Shown piece after piece: positions 28,320 through 37,789 of a DNA stretch of 51,745 nucleotides. The notes below the pieces were generated by a model that saw only the letters and a program-made list of their open reading frames with translations, searched no databases and was not told the origin of the DNA. The stretch is from NCBI GenBank assembly GCA_947584375.1, contig CANPWL010000012.1:1-51745 (forward strand). The letters run 5' to 3'. Numbering within the stretch: the first letter of the stretch is position 1; each line of letters starts with the position of its first letter. A program made the translations under genes and the position numbers. Source of the DNA: an uncultured Clostridia bacterium (GTDB lineage Bacteria > Bacillota > Clostridia > Oscillospirales > Ruminococcaceae).

Positions 28320-30725
28320 ATGGATTACAATTTTAAAAACATTGAAAAGAAGTGGCAGGATATCTGGGACGAAAATAAGACATTTGCTGCCTCAGATGAT
28401 TATTCTAAGCCTAAGTATTATGCGCTTGTTGAGTTTCCTTATCCGTCAGGACAGGGGTTACATATAGGGCATCCCCGTCCGTATACGGCAATGGATATAG
28501 TTTCAAGAAAGAAAAGATTACAAGGGTATAACGTTCTGTTTCCTATGGGTTGGGACGCTTTTGGACTCCCCACTGAGAATTTCGCTATAAAGAATAAGAT
28601 ACATCCGGCAGTTGTAACAGAGAAAAACATTGAGAGGTTTAAGGGTCAGCTAAAGATGCTGGGTCTTTCATTTGACTGGGACAGAGAAGTAAATACAACT
28701 GATCCTGATTATTTTAAATGGACTCAATGGATTTTTATTCAGATGTTTAAAAAGGGTCTTGCATATAAGAGCGAAATGGCGGTAAACTGGTGCACTTCCT
28801 GTAAAGTCGTTTTGGCAAATGAAGAGGTTGTAGGGGGAGTCTGCGAACGATGCGGCGGAGAAGTTGTCCGTAAGGTCAAGAGCCAGTGGATGCTGAAAAT
28901 TACCGAGTATGCTCAAAGGCTCATTGACGATTTGTCCGAAGTAAACTACCTTGATAAAATAAAGACTACTCAGAAAAACTGGATAGGACGTTCAGAGGGT
29001 GCGGAGGTTGACTTTACTACTTCTGAGGGAGATACGCTTACTGTTTATACAACCAGACCCGATACACTTTTCGGTGCGACATATATGGTTATTTCACCTG
29101 AACATCCAATTTTGAAAAAATGGGAGTCTAAGCTTAGCAACAACGATGACATTCACGAGTATCAAGAAAAGTCGGCAAGAAAGTCTGACTTTGAAAGAAC
29201 TGAAATGGCTAAGGACAAGACAGGAGTTAAGCTTGACGGTGTTTATGCTATAAATCCTGTAAACAACAGAGAAATTCCTATATTTATTTCCGACTATGTT
29301 TTGATGGGTTACGGAACAGGTGCTATTATGGCTGTTCCGGCTCACGACACACGTGACTATGATTTTGCGAAGGTTTTTGACCTTCCTATTATTGAGGTTG
29401 TAAAAGGCGGAGATGTAACGAAGGAAGCCTTTACCGATTGTGCGACCGGAATAATGACGAACTCAGGATTTTTGGATGGACTTTCTGTTGAAGACGCAAA
29501 GGTGAAAATCAAGGATTGGCTTGAGGAAACAGGTAAGGGAAAGAAAAAAGTAAATTACAAGCTGCGTGACTGGGTGTTTTCACGTCAGAGATATTGGGGA
29601 GAGCCTATTCCGATAGTCTATTGTGATAAGTGCGGCTATGTTCCTATCCCTGAAAGCGAACTGCCTTTGACTCTTCCTGAGGTTGAAAGCTATATGCCTA
29701 CTGACAACGGCGAATCACCGCTTTCAACGCTTGACAGTTTTATTAATACGACTTGTCCTCACTGCGGAGGACCCGCTAAAAGAGAAACAGATACTATGCC
29801 TCAGTGGGCAGGCTCATCATGGTATTTTTTAAGATACTGCGATCCTCATAACGACAAAGAGCTTGCGTCAAAGGAAGCACTCGATTACTGGATGCCCGTA
29901 GACTGGTATAACGGCGGAATGGAGCATACTACGCTTCATCTGCTTTATTCTCGTTTCTGGCATAAGTTTTTGTATGATTTAGATTGTGTTCCGACCAAAG
30001 AGCCTTATATGAGAAGAACCTCTCACGGTATGATTTTAGGTGAGGACGGGCAAAAAATGTCCAAGTCCAGAGGAAATGTTATCAACCCTGATGACGTTGT
30101 TAATGAGTACGGTGCAGATTCTTTGCGTCTGTATGAAATGTTTGTGGGAGATTTTGAAAAGACCGCTCCGTGGAGTACTAAGTCAATTAAGGGCTGTAAG
30201 AGGTTTTTGGACAGAGTCTGGGCACTTCAGGATATGCTGATTGACGGTGATGATTACCGTGAGGAACTTAAGACTTCATTCCACAAAACTGTAAAAAAGG
30301 TTTCAGAGGATATTGAAAATTTGAAATTCAATACGGCAATTGCCGCTCTTATGACGCTTATCAATGAGATATATGCATCAAAACAGATAAACAAGGCGGA
30401 ACTAAGGACATTTATTATTCTTCTTAATCCGTTTGCACCTCATATCACTGAGGAAATATATCAAAATATCGGTTTCGGCGGGATGTTGAATGAGCAGAAA
30501 TGGCCTGATTATGACGAAGCTCTTTGTGTTGATGATACAATTGAAATTGTTGCTCAGATAAATGGTAAGGTTAAAACCAAGCTGGTTATTAGCGTTGACG
30601 AGAGCAAAGACGATGTTATAGCAAAAGTTAAAGCTGAACCTAAGATCCAAGAGGCTGTTAATGGCAAAAACATCATAAAGGAAATATATGTTCCGGGTAA
30701 ATTAGTAAATATAGTTGTTAAATAG
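28320..30725 (+). CDS. leuS: Leucyl-tRNA synthetase
   Basis: An 801-aa class I aminoacyl-tRNA synthetase. HIGH motif: LHIGHPRPY (48-51). The CP1 editing domain with [20 protein letters not shown] and [12 protein letters not shown] is intact. KMSKS is in [10 protein letters not shown] (about 578). Cys pairs CTSC/CERC and CDKC/CPHC suggest zinc-binding modules. The 54-nt gap before it is too short for a T-box leader, so control must come from upstream. ATG 28320 follows AAAGGATTGAAG. Confidence 0.96.
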   Translation: MDYNFKNIEKKWQDIWDENKTFAASDDYSKPKYYALVEFPYPSGQGLHIGHPRPYTAMDIVSRKKRLQGYNVLFPMGWDAFGLPTENFAIKNKIHPAVVTEKNIERFKGQLKMLGLSFDWDREVNTTDPDYFKWTQWIFIQMFKKGLAYKSEMAVNWCTSCKVVLANEEVVGGVCERCGGEVVRKVKSQWMLKITEYAQRLIDDLSEVNYLDKIKTTQKNWIGRSEGAEVDFTTSEGDTLTVYTTRPDTLFGATYMVISPEHPILKKWESKLSNNDDIHEYQEKSARKSDFERTEMAKDKTGVKLDGVYAINPVNNREIPIFISDYVLMGYGTGAIMAVPAHDTRDYDFAKVFDLPIIEVVKGGDVTKEAFTDCATGIMTNSGFLDGLSVEDAKVKIKDWLEETGKGKKKVNYKLRDWVFSRQRYWGEPIPIVYCDKCGYVPIPESELPLTLPEVESYMPTDNGESPLSTLDSFINTTCPHCGGPAKRETDTMPQWAGSSWYFLRYCDPHNDKELASKEALDYWMPVDWYNGGMEHTTLHLLYSRFWHKFLYDLDCVPTKEPYMRRTSHGMILGEDGQKMSKSRGNVINPDDVVNEYGADSLRLYEMFVGDFEKTAPWSTKSIKGCKRFLDRVWALQDMLIDGDDYREELKTSFHKTVKKVSEDIENLKFNTAIAALMTLINEIYASKQINKAELRTFIILLNPFAPHITEEIYQNIGFGGMLNEQKWPDYDEALCVDDTIEIVAQINGKVKTKLVISVDESKDDVIAKVKAEPKIQEAVNGKNIIKEIYVPGKLVNIVVK

Positions 30726-30735
30726 GATTAAACAC

Positions 30736-30764
30736 TTGACTTTTATAAAAAGTTATAGTATAAT
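30736..30764 (+). promoter_or_regulatory. Sigma-A promoter of rpsU
   Basis: TTGACT (30736-30741) and TATAAT (30759-30764) with a 17-nt spacer, 11 nt after the leuS stop. Confidence 0.85.
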
Positions 30765-30770
30765 TTATTT

Positions 30771-30928
30771 AATCAAGTTAATGAATTGGTGAATTTGGCA
30801 GATAAAACAGAGGTATGGGCTTATTATAAAGCTCTTAAGGGTAGAAATCCTTCATTATCACTATCTGTTAAATTCTTTGCATTGACTTCAATGCCTCTGT
30901 TACAGGTGACAAAGGGAGGGAATTAACC
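30771..30928 (+). ncRNA. Structured 5' leader RNA of rpsU (candidate ribosomal-protein leader)
   Basis: About 158 nt lie between the promoter and rpsU. A long-range 11-bp stem P1 joins AACAGAGGTAT (30806-30816) to ATGCCTCTGTT (30891-30901), with one G-U pair. Directly inside are P2, GGGCTT/AAGCTC (30817-30822/30829-30834), and P3, AAGGGT-AGAA-ATCCTT (30837-30852), then about 38 unpaired nt. The ribosome site GGGAGGG (30914-30920) starts 12 nt after P1. No T-run follows P1, so any control would be translational or by RNA stability. I cannot assign it to a named leader family. Confidence 0.6.
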
Positions 30929-31102
30929 ATGGCAGAAATCCGTGTTGGAAAAAACGAATCTTTAGACACTGCTCTTAAGCGTTTTAAGAGAAGCTGTGCG
31001 AAAGACGGCGTTATTGCTGAAGTTCGTAAAAGAGAACACTATGAAAAGCCTTCTGTAAAGAGAAAGAAAAAATCAGAAGCTGCTCGTAAAAGAAAATATT
31101 AG
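30929..31102 (+). CDS. rpsU: 30S ribosomal protein S21
   Basis: A 57-aa basic protein ([20 protein letters not shown] at the N-terminus; [12 protein letters not shown] at the end). S21 sits at the 30S platform near the anti-Shine-Dalgarno and aids initiation. The conserved [29 protein letters not shown] pattern is easily recognised across its length. ATG 30929 follows GGGAGGG by 8 nt. It is monocistronic with its own promoter and leader; repeat copy C starts at its stop codon and a terminator follows at 31267. Confidence 0.96.
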   Translation: MAEIRVGKNESLDTALKRFKRSCAKDGVIAEVRKREHYEKPSVKRKKKSEAARKRKY

Positions 31103-31240
31103 TGCGGAGCCCGCACTGACTCTGTTGCCTTTGGGTAGTTTGATAAATGTTTAAACATTGTACAACGGCAGGTTAGTGCCGTGCATGAAATGGAAAGAAG
31201 CAACGGTGACTTTAACTGATATTAATTTCTTTATAAGGTT
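31103..31240. repeat. Palindromic intergenic repeat, copy C
   Basis: It begins immediately after the rpsU stop. Hairpin GTGCGG-AGC-CCGCAC (31103-31117) is followed by ACTCTGTTGCCTTTGGGTAGTTTGATAAA (from 31119), then CAACGGCAGGTTA. This follows copy A (2161-2330) step by step. The right half is more diverged. It holds no ORF. Confidence 0.55.
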
Positions 31241-31266
31241 TCAGTGAGTTAATTAATTGGTAATTT

Positions 31267-31292
31267 AAGCAGGCATTTTGCCTGCTTTTTTA
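31267..31292 (+). terminator. Rho-independent terminator of rpsU
   Basis: AAGCAGGC (31267-31274) pairs with GCCTGCTT (31280-31287) around ATTTT, and T residues continue to 31291. Confidence 0.92.
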
Positions 31293-31295
31293 TTG

Positions 31296-31328
31296 TATAA
31301 AGAAAACCCCCGGTTGTAACGGGGGGTT
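31296..31328 (-). terminator. Terminator for the minus-strand MATE gene
   Basis: AACCCCC (31305-31311) pairs with GGGGGTT (ending 31328). Read on the minus strand, the stem is followed by TTTTCTTT, so it faces the rpsU terminator and ends the MATE transcript. Confidence 0.75.
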
Positions 31329-31447
31329 AATTGGATTTTAAGATGTGTATAATAAAATTTGCAATGGCTGCGTTTATGAAAAATTGCATAAGACTTATTG
31401 TTGTGCAAGGTTCTCTATTATAACAGACGCAGTAAGAATACTACCGA

Positions 31448-32827
31448 CTAACATAAGTTTTTTAATTTCTTATTTATTCTTGTAAGCAGATAAATTGAAA
31501 TAACTGAAGATAGTACTTCTGCTATCAAAAAAGCAGTCCATACGATCCAAGACAAATCAGGAGAAGTTTTTGCAATCTGTGCAAAAATCCAAGCAACTGG
31601 AATCACAAAAATTATCTGTCTGCAAACAGATACTATAAGCGATTCAATTTCACCGTTAAGCGCCTGAAAAATTCCTTGAAATGCAATATTTGCACCTGCA
31701 AAGATAAAGCTTATAGAAATTACCCTCATCGCACTTATGCAAAGCGACTGAGTGTTGCCTGACAGACCGAATATATTTGAAAATGGAACCGCAAAAAATT
31801 CAACAACAGCAGTTCCTGCAAGCATAATAATGAGAGTATAAAGTAATCCGAATTTGATTCCGTCATATATACGAGATCTATTTTTCATACCGTGGCTGAA
31901 TGAAATTATAGGAGTAATTGCATCACGCAAACCAAAAGCGGCAAACAGAATGAACTGCTGTATTTTATAGTATAGTCCGTAAGCCGTAACCATAGCCTCA
32001 CTGATTGTTCCTAAAATGATATTTAGTGCGTATGTCATAACCGACATTAGAGCTTGTGCGATAATTGCAGGAAGACCTATGGAATATATCTGTCCGATAG
32101 TTTTAGCAGACGGAATTATGTATTTTAAGTTGTTTGAAATATCTTTGTTCACTTTTAAATGAAATAAAAGTGCCAGTAAGAATGAAACGCACTGTCCGAT
32201 AACAGTAGCATAGGCAGCACCTTTTACCCCCATTTCAGGAAGACCTATAAGTCCATAAATCAAAATGGGATCTAAGATTATATTTGTAATTGCTCCTGCG
32301 ATTTGTGAGATTGTTGAATAAATAGAATGTCCGGTTGCCTGAAGGAGTTTTTCGTAAATTGAAAAGAAGACTATACCTATTGACATTATACAGCAAATTT
32401 GTAAATAGTCAGCGGACATATTAAAAATCAATGTGTTTGCTGTTTGGGTTGATATATACACGGGAACTCCAAAGACGCCGAACGCAAGAAAGAAAATATA
32501 GATTATTATAGCACAGAATATTGCATTGCCCGCAGTTTTGCTTGCTTTTTCTTTATTTCCTTCACCCAGACTTTTTGAAAGCAGAGCGTTTGCACCAACG
32601 CCTGTTCCTATACTTATGGCTACCATAAGCATTTGTAAAGGAAAGGCAAGCGTCAGAGCATTTAGCGCCGATTCTCCGTTTGACGGCATATTGGAAACAA
32701 ACGCACTGTCAACAATGTTATATACTGCTTGTAGAATCATTGATAAAATCATAGGTATTCCCATTTTTAGCATAAGTTTGGGGACAGGAACATTACCCAT
32801 TATTTTTTTTGATTCAGAATTATCCAT
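31448..32827 (-). CDS. MATE-family multidrug/cation antiporter
   Basis: A 459-aa inner-membrane exporter with about 12 hydrophobic segments, of the MATE (NorM/DinF/MepA-like) superfamily. It opens with PVPKLMLKMGIPMILSMILQAVYNIVDSAFV, typical of MATE TM1. A second half-repeat begins near SIGLPAIIAQALMSVMTYALNIIL. It probably couples Na+ or H+ entry to drug or metabolite export; the substrate is not predictable. The start ATG (32825-32827) has an AGGGAGA site. It stands alone, flanked by its own terminator. Confidence 0.92.
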   Translation of the reverse strand: MDNSESKKIMGNVPVPKLMLKMGIPMILSMILQAVYNIVDSAFVSNMPSNGESALNALTLAFPLQMLMVAISIGTGVGANALLSKSLGEGNKEKASKTAGNAIFCAIIIYIFFLAFGVFGVPVYISTQTANTLIFNMSADYLQICCIMSIGIVFFSIYEKLLQATGHSIYSTISQIAGAITNIILDPILIYGLIGLPEMGVKGAAYATVIGQCVSFLLALLFHLKVNKDISNNLKYIIPSAKTIGQIYSIGLPAIIAQALMSVMTYALNIILGTISEAMVTAYGLYYKIQQFILFAAFGLRDAITPIISFSHGMKNRSRIYDGIKFGLLYTLIIMLAGTAVVEFFAVPFSNIFGLSGNTQSLCISAMRVISISFIFAGANIAFQGIFQALNGEIESLIVSVCRQIIFVIPVAWIFAQIAKTSPDLSWIVWTAFLIAEVLSSVISIYLLTRINKKLKNLC

Positions 32828-33012
32828 AAACGTGTCTCCCTCTTTATTTTGTAAAAAAATAAAGAGTAAAGTTAATCAACTGGATTTACATGATTAACAT
32901 TACTCGTTGTCTGTTTACTTATTTAATTTTATATAAATATTTTAACATATTAAAGCCGGATATTCAATAGGCATAATTCACAAAATATAACCGTTTAATA
33001 CACATTTTTGAT

Positions 33013-34095
33013 TTAGAAATTTACACAAAAAAGATTAGTTTCCCATGCAGGATAATAAGGGTAATGCCGTAAATAGAATTTGTAATTTGGATTTATTTTT
33101 TTAATTTGCAAGGGAATATCTATCATATCAAAAAGTCTGTGATATACTGCTATGCAAAGCTTAGGAGAATGTTCTTTTATAGTTTGCTCTGAGCCTTTTA
33201 TAGCTTCCTTTTCTGCACCTTCGACATCAAATTTAATATAGGTTGCTTCTTTGCCGTTCAGAATACTGTCAACACTTTTTGCTTGTGTTTCTATTCCTTT
33301 AGTTGATATCTGCGACTGTCTTCCTCCGCCTGTGTTAAATATAAGAGTTGTATTTTCGCTCCAAGCAGCACAATTGAATGTATACACGTTTTTCATATTT
33401 TCCGTACATCGTAAAAGCTTTTTATAATTTCTTTTGTTGGGTTCTAATGCGTATATTTCTTTATATCTGTAATTTGTACGCTCGGCGAAATCCAAAACGG
33501 TATCGCCGTTAAATGCACCCAAATCAATATATGTTTCATTACTTCCAAGTTTGATTAAATTTTCAAAGGCTTCGTCTGTATCGGTGGTACAATCCCTAAG
33601 GTATTTAAGTTCTCCTGTGATTTTGTATTTTAATACGCTTTCAAATGTATTACGGGAGATATCGTCTTCAAGCATTGAATATATTTTCTGTATGTTGTCA
33701 AAGCGTTCTATAATATGTTTTTTAAGAAAAGGTTCACCGCCGATTACAGCTGTATCAGGCATTAAAAGGCAATGCTTTTTTTCAATCTTGTCAATTTTAT
33801 TTATGAGTTCCCGATAGCCCGCAGCAAAGGCAAGAAGGATTATAAAATCATATTCGTTTTCTTCAGAACTTTTCTCTATGTCGGAAAGCTTGTGAACCAA
33901 ATGCCCTTCAAAGTAATGACCTCTTACAAATTCATCGCTTGCAAAGATACCCGAAACAGGTATTTTTCGTTTGTCAAGCTCTTTCATAAGTTTTAGACAG
34001 CCGTCGCCCATTCCGTAAATGAATATGGGTTTTTCGGTTTGTTCAAGTCTTTCCCAACAGGATTTAAAAGACAAAAGTTCTTCAAGATTTATCAT
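33013..34095 (-). CDS. FkbM-type SAM-dependent methyltransferase with N-terminal Rossmann-like domain
   Basis: A 360-aa protein. Residues 18-110 form a nucleotide-sugar/PglD-like Rossmann stretch (IFIYGMGDGCLKLMKELDKR). Residues about 180-350 are an FkbM methyltransferase: ETYIDLGAFNGDTVLDFAE is motif I, EIYALEPNKRNYKKL motif II, then YIKFDVEGAEKEAIKGS. Such enzymes methylate sugar or lipid hydroxyls in glycan and natural-product pathways. No glycan genes are adjacent, so the substrate is open. The ATG at 34095 follows AGAGGATG. A promoter lies at 34143-34170. Confidence 0.85.
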   Translation of the reverse strand: MINLEELLSFKSCWERLEQTEKPIFIYGMGDGCLKLMKELDKRKIPVSGIFASDEFVRGHYFEGHLVHKLSDIEKSSEENEYDFIILLAFAAGYRELINKIDKIEKKHCLLMPDTAVIGGEPFLKKHIIERFDNIQKIYSMLEDDISRNTFESVLKYKITGELKYLRDCTTDTDEAFENLIKLGSNETYIDLGAFNGDTVLDFAERTNYRYKEIYALEPNKRNYKKLLRCTENMKNVYTFNCAAWSENTTLIFNTGGGRQSQISTKGIETQAKSVDSILNGKEATYIKFDVEGAEKEAIKGSEQTIKEHSPKLCIAVYHRLFDMIDIPLQIKKINPNYKFYLRHYPYYPAWETNLFCVNF

Positions 34096-34142
34096 AAAAC
34101 ATCCTCTTTAATCGTATTATAATCCGTAAAAAGTTTATTTAA

Positions 34143-34170
34143 AGTATATCATAAATTTGGTCTAAGTCAA
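34143..34170 (-). promoter_or_regulatory. Promoter of the FkbM methyltransferase gene
   Basis: On the minus strand TTGACT (34170-34165) and TATACT (34148-34143) are 16 nt apart, about 48 nt upstream of the start codon. Confidence 0.65.
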
Positions 34171-34280
34171 TACAAACAATATCTTTTATTAATCTGTTGA
34201 TTGTGCTAAATGGCTTGAAGAATTTACTTTATTTTAGCTATACAATAAATTGAAGACGTGTTATATACAGTTAAATGATA

Positions 34281-34303
34281 AAAAATACGTCAAACGTATT
34301 TTT
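34281..34303. terminator. Palindrome, possible bidirectional terminator between divergent genes
   Basis: AAAAATACG (34281-34289) pairs with CGTATTTTT (34295-34303), giving a T run on either strand. It lies 14 nt upstream of the next promoter, so it could instead be an operator. The remainder of 34096-34394 is AT-rich and contains only the two promoters. Confidence 0.45.
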
Positions 34304-34316
34304 CATATTAAATTCG

Positions 34317-34345
34317 TTGACTTAAATAAAATAATATTGTATAAT
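34317..34345 (+). promoter_or_regulatory. Promoter of the zinc-ribbon gene pair
   Basis: TTGACT (34317-34322) and TATAAT (34340-34345), with a 17-nt spacer. Confidence 0.8.
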
Positions 34346-34394
34346 GTAATAAATATAATTTATTATTGTCACTAAATTAAGGAATGGTGATTTT

Positions 34395-34919
34395 ATGTAT
34401 TGTACAAAATGCGGAAATAAAAATGAGGACTACAATAACTTTTGCGGATATTGCGGTGCAGCTCTCAAAAGTGCCAACCAAAATGGAACACCTTATGTCG
34501 AGCCTGATGTAAACAGTCAGCAAAATCAAAATACAAATCCTTATTATAATAATCAGCAAAACGGGTATTACAATCAAAATTACAATGAGCCCATTAAACG
34601 AAATAATTCATTTGCATTGGCAGGGTTCATAGTTTCTTGCGGCGGTATTGCATTTGGCGGATTGGCAGGTCTTGTAGGTATTATTCTTTCTCTTATTGGA
34701 TTTCATCAGACAAATGTAAGAAATGAAAAAGGCAAGGGCTTTGCCGTTGCAGGCATTATAATAGGATGCCTGTTTGTGTGTGTAACAATATTACTTATTA
34801 TTTATATGTGCAATGCTAGTCCATATGAGCTGAGACGTTTTTTTAATGATTATTATTATGAATTTGATTATGGAACTTCTGCTGTAAAGGATCTATTATC
34901 GACCTTGATTGTCAAATAA
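34395..34919 (+). CDS. Zinc-ribbon membrane protein with DUF4190-like domain
   Basis: A 174-aa protein. The N-terminus is a zinc ribbon (YCTKCGNKNEDYNNFCGYCG: two CxxC knuckles, residues 3-22). Next comes an Asn/Gln/Tyr-rich low-complexity linker (about 35-68), then two hydrophobic segments (about 72-98 and 113-135) with the DUF4190-type pattern SFALAGFIVS...GIILSLIGFHQTN...GKGFAVAGIIIG. The function is unknown; such proteins are probably membrane-anchored regulators or scaffolds. ATG 34395 follows AAGGAATGGTG. It is a paralogue of the next gene. Confidence 0.75.
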   Translation: MYCTKCGNKNEDYNNFCGYCGAALKSANQNGTPYVEPDVNSQQNQNTNPYYNNQQNGYYNQNYNEPIKRNNSFALAGFIVSCGGIAFGGLAGLVGIILSLIGFHQTNVRNEKGKGFAVAGIIIGCLFVCVTILLIIYMCNASPYELRRFFNDYYYEFDYGTSAVKDLLSTLIVK

Positions 34920-34966
34920 AAATTATAGTATATTAGTAAAATGTTTTACATTGAGTGGTGATTATT

Positions 34967-35470
34967 ATGTTCTGTGTTAAATGTGGGGCAAAAAGTTCTG
35001 ATGAATTTGACTATTGCACAAACTGCGGTGCTAAGCTTAAAAAAGAAACAGATATTTCTGACAGCAGCTTAACTTCGGCGGAGGATGCAAATAATATTGT
35101 TTATGCTACGGAAAATAAAGCCTTTTATGAAAATCAAGTTCAAGGTTTAAATTCTTATAGGAATTATAATCAGCCACAATATAATCCTCAGTTTGCAATA
35201 AATGATGAAAATAAATTCAGCAGAATGTCTATTGCGGGATTTGTTTTATCATGCTGTTCTTTTCTGACTGATGAAATTGGTATTATTTGTGCTGTTCTGG
35301 CACTTATATTTTCAATAATCGGTCTTACCGGTATAAATAAGATCAAAAGACGTGGAAAAGGTCTTGCAATTGCAGGGATCGCATTAAGCGGCGCATATAT
35401 TGCACTTTTTATTTATTTTATTATATTTTATATTTTATTGTTTGCAGGGAATTATTTGCGCATATATTAA
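34967..35470 (+). CDS. Second zinc-ribbon membrane protein, paralogue of the preceding gene
   Basis: A 167-aa protein with the same plan: FCVKCGAKSSDEFDYCTNCG ribbon, Gln/Asn/Tyr-rich linker, then two membrane segments with FSRMSIAGFVLSC and GKGLAIAGIALSGAYIALFIYF. ATG 34967 is preferred over GTG 34955 because the ribbon then starts directly (MFCVKCG), as in the paralogue (MYCTKCG), behind a GAGTGGTG site. It follows its paralogue by 47 nt and is likely co-transcribed. Function unknown. Confidence 0.72.
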   Translation: MFCVKCGAKSSDEFDYCTNCGAKLKKETDISDSSLTSAEDANNIVYATENKAFYENQVQGLNSYRNYNQPQYNPQFAINDENKFSRMSIAGFVLSCCSFLTDEIGIICAVLALIFSIIGLTGINKIKRRGKGLAIAGIALSGAYIALFIYFIIFYILLFAGNYLRIY

Positions 35471-35587
35471 TATCAGGGATATTGATAAAAAATCAGATCT
35501 GCTAGTTTTATTTATATAAATGTAGTTAATATTTTGTTATTTAATAATAGAATATTGGATAAATCAACTTATTCGGAGGAAATAAAA

Positions 35588-36166
35588 ATGTCAAAATTTA
35601 TTGTTGAAACATCTGCCAGACACGTTCACGTGACAGATGAAGCTCTTGAGATACTCTTTGGAAAAGGTGCAAAGCTTACTAAGAAGAAGGATCTTTCTCA
35701 GCCCGGACAGTATGCTTGTGAAGAAAGGGTAACTATTGTAGGACCTAAAAGAGAACTGCCTAATGTATCTATTCTCGGACCTACAAGACCTGAAACGCAG
35801 GTCGAGTTATCGGCAACAGACGCACGTTCAATCGGAATAGCAGCTCCTGTCAGAGAGTCCGGAGATATTGAAGGAAGTGGTTCATGCAAAATAGTAGGAC
35901 CATGCGGAGAACTTGAAATAGCTGAGGGAGTTATAATAGCAAAAAGGCATATTCATCTTACTCCTGCCGATGCTGAAGAGTTGGGAGTTAAGGATAAGCA
36001 GATCGTATGCGTTAAAATTGAATCAGAGGACAGAACCGCAATCTTATGTGATACAGTATGCAGGGTATCAGAGTCTTATGCAAGGGCAATGCATATTGAT
36101 ACGGATGAATCAAATGCCGTAGGTGCATCACGTGAGCAATTGGGCGAGATTGTTGAGTGTTGTTAA
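35588..36166 (+). CDS. pduL: Phosphate propanoyltransferase (PduL-type phosphotransacylase)
   Basis: A 192-aa enzyme that interconverts acyl-CoA and acyl-phosphate. ATG 35588 (MSKFIVETSARHVHVT) follows CGGAGGA. The two zinc-binding histidine clusters RHVHV (9-13) and KRHIHLTPADAEELG mark the tandem PduL beta-barrels, with VSILGPTRPETQVELSATDAR between them. No encapsulation peptide or microcompartment genes are near, so it probably serves as the housekeeping phosphotransacetylase in acetate formation. It ends at a strong bidirectional terminator. Confidence 0.9.
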   Translation: MSKFIVETSARHVHVTDEALEILFGKGAKLTKKKDLSQPGQYACEERVTIVGPKRELPNVSILGPTRPETQVELSATDARSIGIAAPVRESGDIEGSGSCKIVGPCGELEIAEGVIIAKRHIHLTPADAEELGVKDKQIVCVKIESEDRTAILCDTVCRVSESYARAMHIDTDESNAVGASREQLGEIVECC

Positions 36167-36187
36167 TATACATATTTATAAAAATTA

Positions 36188-36218
36188 ACGGAGATGTTTT
36201 AAAACATCTCCGTTTTTA
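36188..36218. terminator. Bidirectional terminator between pduL and the esterase gene
   Basis: ACGGAGATGTTTT (36188-36200) is followed directly by its perfect complement AAAACATCTCCGT (36201-36213), then TTTT. It serves both convergent genes. Confidence 0.92.
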
Positions 36219-36222
36219 AGTA

Positions 36223-37725
36223 TTATAGTTTTTTTCTAAACGGTGCAAGCGGTATTCCTTTTTTGCCAAATATGGTAATCTTGTTGTAGTTAAACCATTG
36301 ATATCGTATTTCTTTAGCGTTTAAATTGCATTTTATGAACATCTTACCCTTTGAGATTTCAGGTATTACTTCTTCAAAAACTTCTCCGTCATACGATATT
36401 TCAAAGCCTACGATTTTGTCATTAATTACAAAACCGTTTTCGGCATTATAAAATGTCAGCTCATATCCGTTTGAAGTTCTTTGAATATCTTTAAGAACAG
36501 GACCATATGCCTCGCAGTTATCAAAGCCATATACATTTTTTAAAGCTAAAAGGCTAAGTCTGTCTCCGACAGGTTTTTTATCCATAGGATGAATATTGTT
36601 TAACTCTCCGCAGTCAAGTATAACCGCAGTATATACGTTATTAAGAGTTTCGCTTGCTTTCATTTGTGCCTCTCTTATAACAGGCCATGTTTTATCATCA
36701 GGAGCGTCTTCATATCCGAACATAGGAAGCTGTACGCACAAAAACGGCATATTGCTGTCCTTAAAATCCTCACGCCACTTGCAGATAAGTTTTGTGAACA
36801 GCTTGTAGTATATTTCGCATCGTGAAGCGTCCTCTTCTCCCTGATAATAAATTATCCCTTTAAACGTAAAAGGAGCAATTCTCTGTATCATAGTATGATA
36901 CAATCCACAGGGACGATAAGGGTTTTTAATTCCCATTGGTCCGGGCCACTTACATTCTCCGATTTCTTTTAATACGTCTTCCCATGAAAGTTCAGGATGT
37001 TCTTTTTGAACAACAGCAAGCTTTTCATTCCAAATTTTTTCATATTCAAGATATTCATCATATATTTTTATTTGCTCTTCTTCATTTAAACCTCCGCATG
37101 CCTTTTGGTAATCTTCTAAATAAGTATTTGTGTCCGTATCACTGCTTAAAGTTTTCTCATCAACCCAGACTGAAGCTGAAGTACCTCCGAGATTACAGCC
37201 TACGATACCAATTGTACAATCAAGCTTTTCAGAAAGATTTTTTGCAAAATGACACCCAACCGCAGACCATACTCCCAAATTATCAGAATCCGAAAGCTCC
37301 CAATGTGAGTTTCTCTCTGCTTCAAATAGTTCTTCGTTTATCATTGCACATCTTGGGACATTGTAGTATCTGATATTTGATTTTCTAATATCAGCCATAT
37401 GTTTTTCCGAATCTTTAGAGTTCATAAGGAAGTATTCCATATTAGACTGTCCGCCGGCAAGCCATACTTCGCCTATTGCTATGTTTTTAAAAGTAATTTT
37501 CTCACCGTTTGAGTTTAAAATTGTAAGAATTAAGTTGTCTTGGGCTTCCATTTCAGGTAAATAGGCAGACCATTTGCTGTCACTTATTTGAGCAGTTGAC
37601 TTAAATTTTCCCAATGAAACTGTTATGGTTTTATCCTGTTCAATTGGTTCACATTCTCCGAAAATACAGATTGGTTTGCGTCTTTGCAGAACCATGTTGT
37701 CAGTAAAGATTGCAGCAGGTTTCAT
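36223..37725 (-). CDS. Sialate O-acetylesterase-like SGNH hydrolase
   Basis: A 500-aa SASA-family esterase that removes O-acetyl groups from sialic acid or plant glycans. The start is ATG 37725 (MKPAAIFTDNMVLQRRKP) behind GGAGGG; an upstream in-frame ATG at 37770 lacks homology. SGNH block I is AGGQSNMEYF (nucleophile Ser), block II NLGGTSASVW, block III IIYYQGEEDAS, and the His is in NIHPMDKKPVGDRL. No signal peptide, so it is cytoplasmic and acts on imported oligosaccharides. Its own promoter lies at 37761-37789. Confidence 0.88.
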   Translation of the reverse strand: MKPAAIFTDNMVLQRRKPICIFGECEPIEQDKTITVSLGKFKSTAQISDSKWSAYLPEMEAQDNLILTILNSNGEKITFKNIAIGEVWLAGGQSNMEYFLMNSKDSEKHMADIRKSNIRYYNVPRCAMINEELFEAERNSHWELSDSDNLGVWSAVGCHFAKNLSEKLDCTIGIVGCNLGGTSASVWVDEKTLSSDTDTNTYLEDYQKACGGLNEEEQIKIYDEYLEYEKIWNEKLAVVQKEHPELSWEDVLKEIGECKWPGPMGIKNPYRPCGLYHTMIQRIAPFTFKGIIYYQGEEDASRCEIYYKLFTKLICKWREDFKDSNMPFLCVQLPMFGYEDAPDDKTWPVIREAQMKASETLNNVYTAVILDCGELNNIHPMDKKPVGDRLSLLALKNVYGFDNCEAYGPVLKDIQRTSNGYELTFYNAENGFVINDKIVGFEISYDGEVFEEVIPEISKGKMFIKCNLNAKEIRYQWFNYNKITIFGKKGIPLAPFRKKL

Positions 37726-37760
37726 ATTTCCCTCCAAGTACTTTTTAACTTCTATGGAAT

Positions 37761-37789
37761 ATGGTATCATTATTATAAAAAAGTGTCAA
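37761..37789 (-). promoter_or_regulatory. Promoter of the sialate O-acetylesterase gene
   Basis: Minus strand: TTGACA (37789-37784) and TACCAT (37766-37761), with a 17-nt spacer, 36 nt before the chosen start. It places transcription start downstream of ATG 37770, which supports the shorter reading. Confidence 0.65.

Noticed and set aside
30781-30870. tRNA-like look of the rpsU leader (GGTGAATTTGGCAGA, GGTAGAAATCC)
   Set aside because: No acceptor stem, no proper T-loop and no CCA-side pairing; the long-range P1 stem explains the region better.
35588-36166. Bacterial microcompartment locus suggested by PduL
   Set aside because: No shell-protein or signature enzyme genes nearby and no encapsulation peptide at the PduL N-terminus.
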